The position numbers were made by a program, and so were the translations under genes. The notes below the pieces were generated by a model that saw only the letters and a list, made by a program, of their open reading frames with translations, was not told the origin of the DNA and ran no database searches. Shown here one piece after another: positions 1 to 7,756 of a stretch of DNA of 29,588 nt (positions are counted from its first letter, which is position 1; each line of letters begins with the position of its first letter). Source of the DNA: UMGS1840 sp964537245 (GTDB lineage Bacteria > Bacillota > Clostridia > UMGS1840); the NCBI GenBank assembly GCA_964537245.1, contig CAZHZL010000030.1:1-29588 (forward strand). Reading direction: 5' to 3'.

Positions 1-27
1 ACTGACAGTAATATCATCACGCTACTA

Positions 28-378
28 TGGTGGAGATGAGGGGAGTCGAACCCCTGTCCGAAAACCCATTCACAGGACTTTCTACGAGCGTAGCTGTTAG
101 TTAGATGTCTGCTTTAACCGGAAAACAGCATTCCACTTTAAAGCATAATCGCCTGATGCGTCATTGCAGGCGGCGAAAACTGCAATGACGTTGACCACTA
201 AAATGACACCTTACATCTTAAGCGTGGTAACTTAAGAGAAGATGGCTGCCATAAACTTAGGCAGCGTAAGCTAAATTTTTGTTAGCGTTTATATTTAAAA
301 ATTGAAGCTTTTAAAGTTGTTCCCCACAACTGCTCGCTTATCCAGCTTCAAAATCCCCGTCGAAACCGGTACATCCCC
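28..378 (-). ncRNA. ssrA: tmRNA (transfer-messenger RNA)
   Basis: tmRNA rescues stalled ribosomes by acting as an alanine tRNA and then as a short mRNA that adds a degradation tag. The minus-strand 5' end GGGGATG pairs with CATCTCC just before the encoded CCA at 28-30, giving the tRNA-like acceptor stem. The T-arm sequence GGTTCGACTCC and the conserved 5' stretch GGTTTCGACGGGG are both present. The tag frame runs from 286 down to a TAA at 257-259 and reads ANKNLAYAA, so the finished tag is alanine plus these nine residues. An LAYAA-type end is less common than ALAA. The gene lies 18 bases downstream of smpB, whose product is its obligate partner. No terminator is visible before the window edge. 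Boundaries come from the acceptor stem and should be accurate to a base or two. Confidence 0.97.
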
Positions 379-385
379 ATATTTA

Positions 386-391
386 ATTATA
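386..391 (-). promoter_or_regulatory. -10 box for ssrA
   Basis: A consensus TATAAT lies exactly seven bases upstream of the first base of tmRNA, in the short smpB-ssrA gap. This fits independent initiation of ssrA. No good -35 hexamer sits 16-18 bases further up (it would fall inside smpB), so the gene may also rely on read-through from smpB. Confidence 0.55.
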
Positions 392-396
392 ATTTT

Positions 397-858
397 TTAT
401 CTGTAATTTCTTTCTTTCAAAGCTCTTTCAATATTACGCTTTGATTCGGCCTGGGCTTTTGCTTCACGCTTGTCATAATTTTTCTTACCCTGTGCAGTCG
501 CAATGCTGATTTTTATCCATCTGCCCTTCAGATATACTTCCAAAGGCACCATGGTAAGACCTTTTTCGCTTAAAACACCGGTAAGCTTATTTATCTCCTG
601 TTTATTAAGAAGAAGTCTTCTTGTTCTTTCAGGGTCACGATTAAAAATACTTCCGTGTTCATACGGACTTATATGTGCACCGATAAGAAACGCTTCGCCG
701 TTTTTTATATCAATATATGAATCCTTAAGATTAATTTTACCTTGACGGACAGATTTCACCTCTGTACCGATTAATTCCACACCTGCTTCGTATACATCAA
801 GGATAAAATAATCGTGTCTTGCTTTTTTATTCTGCGCTAAAATTTTTTTATTATCCAT
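397..858 (-). CDS. smpB: SsrA-binding protein SmpB
   Basis: SmpB binds the tRNA-like domain of tmRNA and delivers it to the empty A site of stalled ribosomes in trans-translation. The 153-residue length is normal for the family. Recognisable family stretches are the N-terminal NKKARHDYFI, GTEVKSVRQGKINLKDSY and the basic C-terminal tail with KKNYDKREAKAQAESKRNIERA, which in known SmpB proteins becomes helical and occupies the mRNA channel. The ATG is preceded by GGTGA at seven bases spacing. The gene is immediately upstream of ssrA on the same strand, the usual arrangement in Firmicutes. Confidence 0.97.
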   Translation of the reverse strand: MDNKKILAQNKKARHDYFILDVYEAGVELIGTEVKSVRQGKINLKDSYIDIKNGEAFLIGAHISPYEHGSIFNRDPERTRRLLLNKQEINKLTGVLSEKGLTMVPLEVYLKGRWIKISIATAQGKKNYDKREAKAQAESKRNIERALKERNYR

Positions 859-893
859 TTCACATTCACCAAATTTTTTAAAAAATCCATAAT

Positions 894-922
894 ATTATAA
901 TGCACATATGTTAAGAATTATA
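894..922 (-). promoter_or_regulatory. possible promoter region for smpB
   Basis: Two TATAAT hexamers occur on the minus strand (894-899 and 917-922) in the only intergenic stretch upstream of smpB, just after the rpsR terminator. Either could be the -10 element of a separate smpB promoter. Neither has a convincing -35 hexamer at the right distance, so this is a weak call. Confidence 0.3.
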
Positions 923-926
923 CCGT

Positions 927-979
927 AAAAAAATAAAAAACGGAAAGCAGATACCAAAAAACAAGTATGTGCTTTCCGT
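927..979 (-). terminator. terminator of the rpsF-ssb-rpsR operon
   Basis: The arms 940-954 and 965-979 pair over about 14 base pairs with one mismatch (core CGGAAAGCA/TGCTTTCCG). On the minus strand the stem is followed by a T-rich tract (complement of 927-939). It lies 21 bases past the rpsR stop and is a standard intrinsic terminator. Confidence 0.9.
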
Positions 980-1000
980 AGATTACAAAACTAATTAATA

Positions 1001-1252
1001 TTAGTCTGATGTATATGGTAAAAGTGCAACGTGTCTTGCTCTCTTAATAGCGATTGTTAACAATCGCTGATGTTTTGCGCAAGTACCTGTTACTCTTCTT
1101 GGCAAGATTTTTGATCTTTCTGATGTATATCTTCTTAATTTAGCAACATCTTTATAATCAATAGTCATAGCCTTGTCTACACAGAACTGACATACTTTCT
1201 TTTTAGGTCTTCTTACAGCCTTAAAAGAATTATCTTTCTTAATTTCAGACAT
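1001..1252 (-). CDS. rpsR: 30S ribosomal protein bS18
   Basis: S18 pairs with S6 on the platform of the small ribosomal subunit. The 83 residues contain the family core YKDVAKLRRYTSERSKILPRR and the C-terminal AIKRARHVALLPY. C21 and C24 (CQFC) with C58 and H61 (CAKH) look like a complete zinc site, so this is the Zn-containing form of S18. The ATG follows AGGAGG at normal spacing. It is the last gene of the rpsF-ssb-rpsR operon, with a terminator directly behind it; rplI is not part of this unit. Its first six residues, MSEIKK, are the same as those of S6 in the same operon. Confidence 0.98.
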   Translation of the reverse strand: MSEIKKDNSFKAVRRPKKKVCQFCVDKAMTIDYKDVAKLRRYTSERSKILPRRVTGTCAKHQRLLTIAIKRARHVALLPYTSD

Positions 1253-1281
1253 TTTAATATCCTCCTATCATAGTATTTTGA

Positions 1282-1710
1282 TTAAAATGGAAGATCTGCA
1301 TCATCATCTTCAACCAAAAAGCCGTCTTCATCAGGTTTGTTGATGTTAGCAGCCGGCTGTGCTGAAGGAGCAGTCCCCCCTGCATTTGAATCTCGTCTGT
1401 CTCCTGTAAAGTGTGCTTCAGAAACAATAACTTCAGTAACATAGTTCTTTTTGCCGTCCTGTCCTTCCCATGTTCTTGTCTGGATAGAACCCATTACCAA
1501 CACAAGCTGACCTTTAACAAAAAATCTTTTGATAAAATCTGCAGTATTGGAAAAAGCAACACAGTTAATGAAATCTGTCTGTCTTTCTTCGCCTGCCTTC
1601 TGATAACCTCTGTCAACAGCCAAAGAAAAAGATGTTACAGAAACACCACTCTGAGAAACTCTGTTTTCAGGATCACGCGTAAGGCGTCCCATCAATATAA
1701 CTTTATTCAT
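1282..1710 (-). CDS. ssb: single-stranded DNA-binding protein
   Basis: SSB coats single-stranded DNA at replication forks and repair sites and recruits partner enzymes through its C-terminal tip. The N-terminal OB-fold (about residues 1-105) starts MNKVILMGRLTRDPE, followed by a short, flexible, Gly/Ala/Pro-containing linker and the acidic tail DDDADLPF that binds partners. The 142-residue length is slightly short but within the Firmicutes range. AGGAGG lies just before the ATG. It sits between rpsF and rpsR, the conserved Firmicutes order, and is likely the housekeeping copy. Confidence 0.97.
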   Translation of the reverse strand: MNKVILMGRLTRDPENRVSQSGVSVTSFSLAVDRGYQKAGEERQTDFINCVAFSNTADFIKRFFVKGQLVLVMGSIQTRTWEGQDGKKNYVTEVIVSEAHFTGDRRDSNAGGTAPSAQPAANINKPDEDGFLVEDDDADLPF

Positions 1711-1724
1711 GGTAACTTTACCTC

Positions 1725-2021
1725 CTATTCACCCTTAACAGTAACGAGTGAACGAATTACTTCATCTGTAATGTTGAAAATTCTGCCAAGTTCTTTAGGG
1801 AACTGCGGATCAGATGTAAATTCAACAAGAACATAATAACCTTCGTTCATCTTCATGATAGGATATGCTAATCTTTTTTTACCGATTTCTTCAACTTTTG
1901 TAACTTCACCATTTTTACTGATTAAAGCTTTGAATTTTTCAACGGTAGATGCGATAGCATCATCTGTCAAAGTAGCATTCACGATGAACATAACTTCATA
2001 ATTCTTTTTGATTTCGCTCAT
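1725..2021 (-). CDS. rpsF: 30S ribosomal protein bS6
   Basis: S6 forms a heterodimer with S18 and binds the central domain of 16S rRNA. The 98-residue protein has the ferredoxin-like family features YEVMFIVNATLTDD near the start, IGKKRLAYPIMKMNEGYYV in the middle and the C-terminal ITDEVIRSLVTV. It is the first gene of the operon, about 80 bases downstream of the predicted start point of a perfect promoter. AAGGAGGTGA precedes the ATG. The leader between promoter and gene was inspected for the S6:S18 autoregulatory motif, and no clear CCG-containing hairpin was seen. Confidence 0.97.
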   Translation of the reverse strand: MSEIKKNYEVMFIVNATLTDDAIASTVEKFKALISKNGEVTKVEEIGKKRLAYPIMKMNEGYYVLVEFTSDPQFPKELGRIFNITDEVIRSLVTVKGE

Positions 2022-2106
2022 CTTTTTTCACCTCCTTGTGGATTTAAAACCCTGTACATTCTACAGAGTAAGGAAAATTGCACATTTCTTCTGTACAATC
2101 TAATAT

Positions 2107-2135
2107 ATTATAATACATTTTTTTTTATTTGTCAA
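2107..2135 (-). promoter_or_regulatory. consensus sigma-A promoter of rpsF-ssb-rpsR
   Basis: TTGACA (2130-2135) and TATAAT (2107-2112) are separated by exactly 17 bases on the minus strand, a perfect match to the housekeeping consensus. Predicted start is near 2100, leaving a leader of about 80 bases that ends in a strong ribosome binding site. Confidence 0.92.
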
Positions 2136-2195
2136 GAGTTTTTTTGAATATTTTTCTTTTAATTGGAAAAGCTAATAATAAAAAAGGAGGACCGT

Positions 2196-2357
2196 ATGCA
2201 AAAAAACAGATATAACAGTGCCGCCTTAAAGGAAGCAACAAGTATTGTTGAAAAATGTATGAAAAGAAATTCAAAAAAATTAAAATACAGTAAGCTTATT
2301 TTTATTGTTTCATTTGTTATTATTGTTGGAATGATATGTTTTTATTTTATAAAATAA
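2196..2357 (+). CDS. small single-pass membrane protein, unknown function
   Basis: This 53-codon gene is the only plus-strand gene in the first 26.9 kb. I chose the ATG at 2196 because AAAGGAGG ends five bases before it; an in-frame ATG at 2163 has no such site. The first 30 residues are charged and mostly basic (KNRYNSAALKEATS, then KRNSKKLKYSK). They are followed by one hydrophobic helix (about residues 32-52, LIFIVSFVIIVGMICFYFI) ending in a lysine, suggesting a tail-anchored or N-in topology with a cytosolic basic head. I do not recognise the family and see no clear promoter. It lies between the divergent rpsF promoter and a hairpin shared with the convergent metY gene. Confidence 0.7.
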   Translation: MQKNRYNSAALKEATSIVEKCMKRNSKKLKYSKLIFIVSFVIIVGMICFYFIK

Positions 2358-2380
2358 AGGGCAGTTCCCTGCCCCTTATT
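2355..2380. terminator. hairpin between convergent genes, probably bidirectional
   Basis: GGGCAG (2359-2364) pairs with CTGCCC (2369-2374) around a four-base loop, with A/T pairs extending the stem past a one-base bulge. It lies in the 29 bases between the small plus-strand gene and the end of metY. On the minus strand it is followed by TTTATTTTAT. It could end both transcripts. Confidence 0.6.
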
Positions 2381-2386
2381 AATCCT

Positions 2387-3652
2387 TTACTTTATGCAGT
2401 TAAATGCATTTTTTAAATCTTCAATAATGTCGTCAACATTTTCCAGACCTACCGATAAACGAATCATACCGCCGTCAATTCCTGCAGCAACAAGCTGTTC
2501 GTCTGTAAGCTGTCTGTGAGTAGCAGAAGCCGGATGTAATACGCATGTGCGGATATCAGCAACATGAACAACATTTGAAGCAAGCTTTAAATTATCCATA
2601 AATGTTACCGCGTTATTTCTTCCGCCTTCAATAGAGAAAGAAATTACACCACTACATCCAAGCGGAAGATATTTTTTACCAAGCTCATAATATTTATCTG
2701 AATCAATTCCCGGATAGCTTACTGATTTTACCTTATCAACAGTATTTAAGAAATTTGCAACCTTAACTGCGTTTTCGCAATACTGTTTCATTCTTACAGG
2801 CAAGGTTTCAAGTCCTAGATTAAGTAAAAACGCGCTGTGTGCAGACATATAACAGCCAAAATCTCTCATAAGCTGCATTCTTGCCTTAATAATATAAGCC
2901 ATATTTCCGAAAGCTTTTGTGTAAGAAACGCCATGATAGCTTTCATCAGGCTCAACAAATTCAGGAAATTTTCCGTTTGTCCAGTCAAAATTACCGCCGT
3001 CAACAATAACGCCGCCACCCTGCACTGCATGACCGTCCATATATTTTGTTGTAGAGTGAACAACAATATCTGCGCCCCACTCAAAAGGTCTGCACAAAAT
3101 AGGTGTAGCAAATGTATTGTCTATAATAAGCGGAACACCGTGCTTATGTGCAATATTTGCAAATTTTTCTATATCAAAAACAGTAAGAGCAGGATTAGCA
3201 AGTGTTTCTCCGAATACAGCTTTTGTATTTTCTTTAAAAGCTTTATCAATTTCCTCTTCAGTTGCTTGTGCGTCTACAAATATACATTCGATACCGAAAC
3301 GCTTCAATGTAACGGCAAAAAGATTTACTGTTCCTCCATAAATTGTAGATGAAGCAATAAAGCTGTCGCCTGCTGAGCAAACATTAAGTATTGAAAGAAG
3401 CGACGCTGCCTGTCCGCTTGATGTACACATAGCGCCAACTCCGCCTTCAAGCTCTGCAATTTTCTTTTCAATAGCGTCAACTGTTGGATTTGCAAATCTT
3501 GAATACATAAATTCTGTCGGCATATCAAAAAGCTGTGCTATATGCTCTGTTGAGTCAAAGCAATATGTTGTACTCTGTACAATCGGCACAACTCTCGGCT
3601 CTCCGTTCTTAGGAGTATAACCGCTGTGTAAGCATTTTGTTTCTATTTTCAT
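2387..3652 (-). CDS. metY: O-acetylhomoserine sulfhydrylase (PLP-dependent)
   Basis: This enzyme makes homocysteine from O-acetylhomoserine and sulfide in direct-sulfhydrylation methionine synthesis. The 421 residues carry the Cys/Met-metabolism PLP fold: YSRFANPTVDAIEKKIAELEGG, the SSGQAA segment that holds the PLP phosphate, IIDNTFATP with the ring-stacking Asp, and K203 in VVHSTTKYMDGHA as the expected Schiff-base lysine. The C-terminal half has RLSVGLENVDDII. A start three codons earlier (3661) is possible, but AAAGGA abuts that ATG, whereas it is nine bases from the one chosen. A plain sulfhydrylase is more likely than cystathionine gamma-synthase because of the length and the N-terminal HSGYTP motif. 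It appears to be a single-gene unit bounded by hairpins. Confidence 0.93.
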   Translation of the reverse strand: MKIETKCLHSGYTPKNGEPRVVPIVQSTTYCFDSTEHIAQLFDMPTEFMYSRFANPTVDAIEKKIAELEGGVGAMCTSSGQAASLLSILNVCSAGDSFIASSTIYGGTVNLFAVTLKRFGIECIFVDAQATEEEIDKAFKENTKAVFGETLANPALTVFDIEKFANIAHKHGVPLIIDNTFATPILCRPFEWGADIVVHSTTKYMDGHAVQGGGVIVDGGNFDWTNGKFPEFVEPDESYHGVSYTKAFGNMAYIIKARMQLMRDFGCYMSAHSAFLLNLGLETLPVRMKQYCENAVKVANFLNTVDKVKSVSYPGIDSDKYYELGKKYLPLGCSGVISFSIEGGRNNAVTFMDNLKLASNVVHVADIRTCVLHPASATHRQLTDEQLVAAGIDGGMIRLSVGLENVDDIIEDLKNAFNCIK

Positions 3653-3690
3653 TACTTTCATTCCTTTCCGAAGTAAAATTTTTCTAATTT

Positions 3691-3717
3691 GAAATAGGGC
3701 GACAAGCGCCCTATTTC
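3691..3717 (-). terminator. hairpin downstream of the SLH-protein gene
   Basis: GAAATAGGGCG (3691-3701) pairs perfectly with 3707-3717 around a five-base loop, 16 bases past the stop of the SLH gene. The T tract behind the stem on the minus strand is poor, so it may be a weak terminator or an mRNA-stabilising 3' hairpin. Confidence 0.7.
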
Positions 3718-3732
3718 AATATAAACCATTTA

Positions 3733-6700
3733 TTATTTAATTATAACAATTGCATTAAGTGTAGCGCTTCCTGACGAAGAAGTAAAGTATCCGTAAGTAA
3801 GTGACGCACTGTGTAAGCTTGTTGCAAATGCAGAAGCATCCTTACTGTCAAGATTTTCCAATGTTGTTATTGCATCAAGAGTTGCTTCAATTTCATTAAT
3901 TTCTCCGCTTGTGCTTGGAGCTTTGTAAACTGTAAGCTTTGCACCGTCAGCGGCTGAACTGTCATAGATATACACTCTTGTTGAAGAAGTAACCTTAGCG
4001 CTTATAACATCTTCTCCAAATGCTTCTACGATATCGGAATTCCAGTTAGATGTACCAAATAAGCTTCCTACAACACTTGCAATATCATCACCGTGAACAT
4101 ATGTTTTCAAATCTGCTGGCTTAAGTGAACTTGAACCAATCTGTCTTGCAAAGTAAATTCTTGAATCCTCTCTGTCAATATAAACTGGAAGCTGCAATGT
4201 AGCTGAATAATATGTGCTTTCAAGATTTGACTGATATATACCGAAGTTTCTAAAGCCGTCAGTATAACCGCCTGCAACAGTTGTTTCAGCTGTAAGAGCT
4301 TTAGTTAAATCTTTAGCTTTTGTTTTATCAGCTGCAAGTGCACTTGCTCTTAAAAGAATATAAAGATTATCCTTCTTATCAACGTCAAGATTTGCGTTAT
4401 CTGTATCATCATAGAATGTGAAGATATCACCTTCTTTAAGTTTAAGGTCTTCAACTATTGATTTAGCAATCTTCAACGGTGTTGTAAGCTCTGTACCGCT
4501 CTTGAAGTTGTAGCATTCAACGTTATATGCTGCGTCCTCGCTTGTACCTGTTGTTGAAGATGGGTCTGACTTAACAACATATATAGGTGTAGAATACTGT
4601 AAGCCTTTAAATGCGTTAACTACAAGATATACATAAGTTTTATTGTTTTTCTTTATTTCGTATACTTCAGGCTTCTGATATGTTGTACCTGATGTGAGCG
4701 AAATTTTTGAATATGTCATATTGTTTGACAAAAGCTCATCGCTGTCAGGACGAACAATTACAGTACCGTTAGTTGTAGCATATTTTGTTTTTGAAGTATC
4801 TGTTGCGTTTGTCAATACATACTGTGAGCTTGAAAGCTTAACAGAATCACCGTAGTTATAGTTTACATCACCATTGAGGTTTGTATCGTCAGTTGTGGTA
4901 ACATTCTTAGCTAACTTGATATCGCCTTTTTTAACCTTGTTGTTGGTGATATTCATCCAGAAAAGCGCACCACTGTTTTTGTTTGTATCAAGGAAGCTTA
5001 TATCGCTTTCATCCTGAATAGTAACTGTAAAGTTTGTTGACGGATTTTCAGGGTCATAGAATGTAGCAGTTACAGTATTATCATCATTCTGTTTTCCTTT
5101 CATAAAGAAACCGAATTTTTTATTTCCTGATGTCATAGCTGTAACATAGACAATTGCACCGGATGCGTCTGTAATATATGTTGTTGAAGAACCAACAGCA
5201 AACTGAGCCGCTGCAGCGCTGTTTGCAACAGTGAGTGTATCATTTCCTGCAACAACAGTCAGCTTGTCAGGACCGTAAGGTGTAGAAATTGTTGTAGGTG
5301 TAACTGTTTGTTTGCTTGAATTTGAAATGTATTCGATGTATTTTGTACCTATTGCATTAGCAGGTGACATCGAAATTGAAACAACTGAATTTGTTGTTAT
5401 AGAAATTGATGTAGGATTTGTAGCTGTTGCTGTAAGACTTGATTTCTTCGCAATTTCATAGTTAGTTTTATCCTCTGCTTTAACAGGAATATAGATTTTT
5501 TCTGTTAAACCATCTAAAGTAACAAGAGAATTTGTTGTATCAACAGCTGTGCTCATGTAATATGATTTATATGTTCTGATATTAATAAGCTCTCCCAAAG
5601 GTGCGTCAACAACATCTATCGTACCGAAGTAGTTAAGAGGCTGATCGTTTGTATCAGGTGTAAGTCCTGCGTCTTTCTTAAGAAGGTCAACATAATCAGA
5701 AGCAGTCTTAAGAACACGGTTGTTGTATACTACTGTCGGATTTTCGATTGTAATCTTTGATGTTCTTTCATAGTTATCGTCTGTATAATATTCAATAACT
5801 GAATTTGTTACATCTTTAAGATGTTTTAAATCAATCTGAGATTCTGTTCCGAGAAGTGTATATGAAGAAACTGTCATATTCTTCTGTGTATCAAGCTGAT
5901 ATGTAAGATCAACATATCTACCTACATAATTAAGCAAGTCATCATTTATACCAACAGCCATTTCATAGGTTTTTCCTGCCATATCTTTAAGACGGATATA
6001 GCCTTCTCTTATAAGAAGAGTATTATCTTCAGTATTAACCGTTGGTGTACAGATAATCTGCGCGCCTGTAAGCTCATAAACTGAAAGCTCTTTAGAAACA
6101 GAATCGTTTCCTTCTTTATATGAAACATTACCGTTTGCGTCTACAACCTTTTCAGCACGCTTTGCGTCGAGTGAGTTGTAAAGAAGCTGAGCGATTACGC
6201 CTCTTGGTGCAGGTGAGCTGTTTGATTCAACTACTACGCCCTTTGTTATTCCAAGTCTGAGAGCTTGCTGTCTGTAACCGAGTGACCAGTCTTCAGGTGT
6301 TGAATTCTGAGCTGCAACTTCACCCCAGTTAAGCGCGCAAACAATCATCTTAAGAGACTGTTCATATGTAACTTCGTTATTCGGCATAAATGTGCCGTCG
6401 CCCATACCGTTGATAATTCCAACATCTTTCATTGTAGCGATGTAGGTTACTGCCCAATGGTCGTTTGCAACATCTGTAAACGGACTTTGTGCAACAGAGT
6501 TTACATCGTATCCGTAGAGTACAGAAATAAGCTTAGCCATTTCCGCTCTTGTAACTGCGTTGTCAGGTTTGAATGTGCCGTCTGTATAACCGTTTATTAT
6601 ACCCATGTCGGCAAGTGTTGTAATAGCTGTGTAGTTAGCGTGAGATGATTCAACATCAGAGAATGACGCAGCATAACCGCAAATCATAAGTGACATAATC

Positions 6701-6747
6701 ATCATAACAGTAATTACAACTGATAAGATTTTTTTTGTGATTTTCAT
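3733..6747 (-). CDS. secreted SLH-domain surface protein, possible S-layer protein
   Basis: This 1004-residue protein starts with a signal peptide (lysines at 2-6, hydrophobic core to about residue 24, likely cut after GYAA at 27). Three SLH repeats follow, at about 29-75, 90-135 and 150-195. The first has the canonical VTRAEM; the others read VTYEQ and APRGV at that place. In known proteins SLH trimers bind pyruvylated secondary cell-wall polymers, holding the protein outside the peptidoglycan. Residues 200-1004 are rich in Thr, Ser, Asn and Asp, nearly lack Cys and show no enzyme motif I recognise. Size, the very strong AAAGGAGG site and the solitary terminator-like hairpin fit an abundant structural protein such as an S-layer subunit, but that is inference. 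It lies 43 bases behind the helicase loader gene, with no obvious functional link. Confidence 0.9.
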   Translation of the reverse strand: MKITKKILSVVITVMMIMSLMICGYAASFSDVESSHANYTAITTLADMGIINGYTDGTFKPDNAVTRAEMAKLISVLYGYDVNSVAQSPFTDVANDHWAVTYIATMKDVGIINGMGDGTFMPNNEVTYEQSLKMIVCALNWGEVAAQNSTPEDWSLGYRQQALRLGITKGVVVESNSSPAPRGVIAQLLYNSLDAKRAEKVVDANGNVSYKEGNDSVSKELSVYELTGAQIICTPTVNTEDNTLLIREGYIRLKDMAGKTYEMAVGINDDLLNYVGRYVDLTYQLDTQKNMTVSSYTLLGTESQIDLKHLKDVTNSVIEYYTDDNYERTSKITIENPTVVYNNRVLKTASDYVDLLKKDAGLTPDTNDQPLNYFGTIDVVDAPLGELINIRTYKSYYMSTAVDTTNSLVTLDGLTEKIYIPVKAEDKTNYEIAKKSSLTATATNPTSISITTNSVVSISMSPANAIGTKYIEYISNSSKQTVTPTTISTPYGPDKLTVVAGNDTLTVANSAAAAQFAVGSSTTYITDASGAIVYVTAMTSGNKKFGFFMKGKQNDDNTVTATFYDPENPSTNFTVTIQDESDISFLDTNKNSGALFWMNITNNKVKKGDIKLAKNVTTTDDTNLNGDVNYNYGDSVKLSSSQYVLTNATDTSKTKYATTNGTVIVRPDSDELLSNNMTYSKISLTSGTTYQKPEVYEIKKNNKTYVYLVVNAFKGLQYSTPIYVVKSDPSSTTGTSEDAAYNVECYNFKSGTELTTPLKIAKSIVEDLKLKEGDIFTFYDDTDNANLDVDKKDNLYILLRASALAADKTKAKDLTKALTAETTVAGGYTDGFRNFGIYQSNLESTYYSATLQLPVYIDREDSRIYFARQIGSSSLKPADLKTYVHGDDIASVVGSLFGTSNWNSDIVEAFGEDVISAKVTSSTRVYIYDSSAADGAKLTVYKAPSTSGEINEIEATLDAITTLENLDSKDASAFATSLHSASLTYGYFTSSSGSATLNAIVIIK

Positions 6748-6790
6748 TTTGCTCCTCCTTTTTTTAAAAAAAGCATATAGAATAATTTTT

Positions 6791-7738
6791 TTAACTGATT
6801 GAATTTTTTATGCGTATATCATCTTCACCAAAGAAAATAACATCGCAGCTTTCAACAATTCTCGAGGTAAATCTCGAGGAATATTTTGTTGCAAGCTCCT
6901 GCAAAGCTAAGTTTGTTGAAATGATATTACGCTTTTTATTGGAAATTCTCGCGTCTAAAATATCAAACATCTGTGATTGAGAATATGGAAGCGAAAATTC
7001 TGTTCCCAAATCGTCTATAATAAGCAAATCACAGCTGTGTATGAAATCTATACAGTCTGATATCGCTTCTTGCTGAGAATCGTTTCCTTTTTTGAATTTA
7101 CTGTCATCCAGTATATCAGAAAGTCTGACAGCGCTTAAGTAAAGAACACTTTTTCTACTGTCTAAAAAGCTTTTCGCTATACATGACGACAAAAATGTCT
7201 TTCCGGTTCCCGGATTTCCGATGAAAAATAAATTATTTTTACCTTCATTTTTATCATTGCAGAAATTATAGGCGCGATTATATATTTTTTTCATTTCTTC
7301 AGGCTTTGAAAAAACAGAAAAATCAGCTTTTTCAAAATTCTGATATTTTATTTTTTCTTCAAGATTGGAAAGCTTGTACGCCTCTTCAAGTATAATTTTT
7401 TCGTAACAGCTGCATACCTTTCCTTCGTAAAAGCCGTCATCTCGGCATATCGGACAGGAATAAACATCTTCCATTGCGTCCTTGTCAAAGCCGTTTTCCA
7501 AAAGGAGTACAGTTCTCTTTTCTGCCAACGCCTTAACTCGCTTTTTTAAAGTCTCAGTATCAACATTCTGAATAAGTATAGATTTTAAAATTGAAGCAAT
7601 TTCTTCATTACAGGAATAAATTTCGGGAATTTTTGAATATACAAGACTCTTTTTCTGTGAAGAAAGCTCTTTATTTCTTTTTCTTATTTGAACCAAGCGG
7701 TTATTTGCACTTTTAAGAACCGAAGTCGGATAATTCAT
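6791..7738 (-). CDS. dnaI: DnaI/DnaC-type helicase loader (AAA+ ATPase)
   Basis: Helicase loaders of this type place the replicative DNA helicase on single-stranded DNA at origins and restarted forks. The 315 residues divide into an N-terminal helicase-binding part with a zinc-binding knuckle (C95, C98, C109, C111) and a C-terminal AAA+ domain. That domain has Walker A GNPGTGKT (174-181), Walker B LLIIDDLG (238-245), sensor-1 IISTN (272-276) and the arginine-containing SRFTSRI (288-294). The N-terminal Cys cluster matches B. subtilis DnaI-like loaders. The gene follows a DnaD-domain gene by 18 bases, so the two are almost certainly co-expressed. IstB-like transposition ATPases share the AAA+ core, but no transposase is nearby. 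Confidence 0.9.
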   Translation of the reverse strand: MNYPTSVLKSANNRLVQIRKRNKELSSQKKSLVYSKIPEIYSCNEEIASILKSILIQNVDTETLKKRVKALAEKRTVLLLENGFDKDAMEDVYSCPICRDDGFYEGKVCSCYEKIILEEAYKLSNLEEKIKYQNFEKADFSVFSKPEEMKKIYNRAYNFCNDKNEGKNNLFFIGNPGTGKTFLSSCIAKSFLDSRKSVLYLSAVRLSDILDDSKFKKGNDSQQEAISDCIDFIHSCDLLIIDDLGTEFSLPYSQSQMFDILDARISNKKRNIISTNLALQELATKYSSRFTSRIVESCDVIFFGEDDIRIKNSIS

Positions 7739-7756
7739 TTTCTCCCGTTTCCTCCT

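Noticed and set aside
1411..1836. 141-codon plus-strand frame across ssb and rpsF
   Set aside because: Antisense shadow of two conserved genes; no protein family features.
2022..2100. S6:S18-binding autoregulatory leader upstream of rpsF
   Set aside because: The leader has a weak TACAGA/TCTGTA stem but lacks the CCG element expected of the known motif, so I could not support the call.
2837..3352. 171-codon plus-strand frame inside metY
   Set aside because: It is antisense to a clearly conserved enzyme gene, is Cys-, Phe- and Asn-rich as expected of a shadow frame, and has no convincing ribosome binding site.
6791..7738. IstB-like transposition ATPase of an insertion element
   Set aside because: The zinc knuckle and the adjacent DnaD-domain gene fit a helicase loader; no transposase or terminal inverted repeats are nearby.
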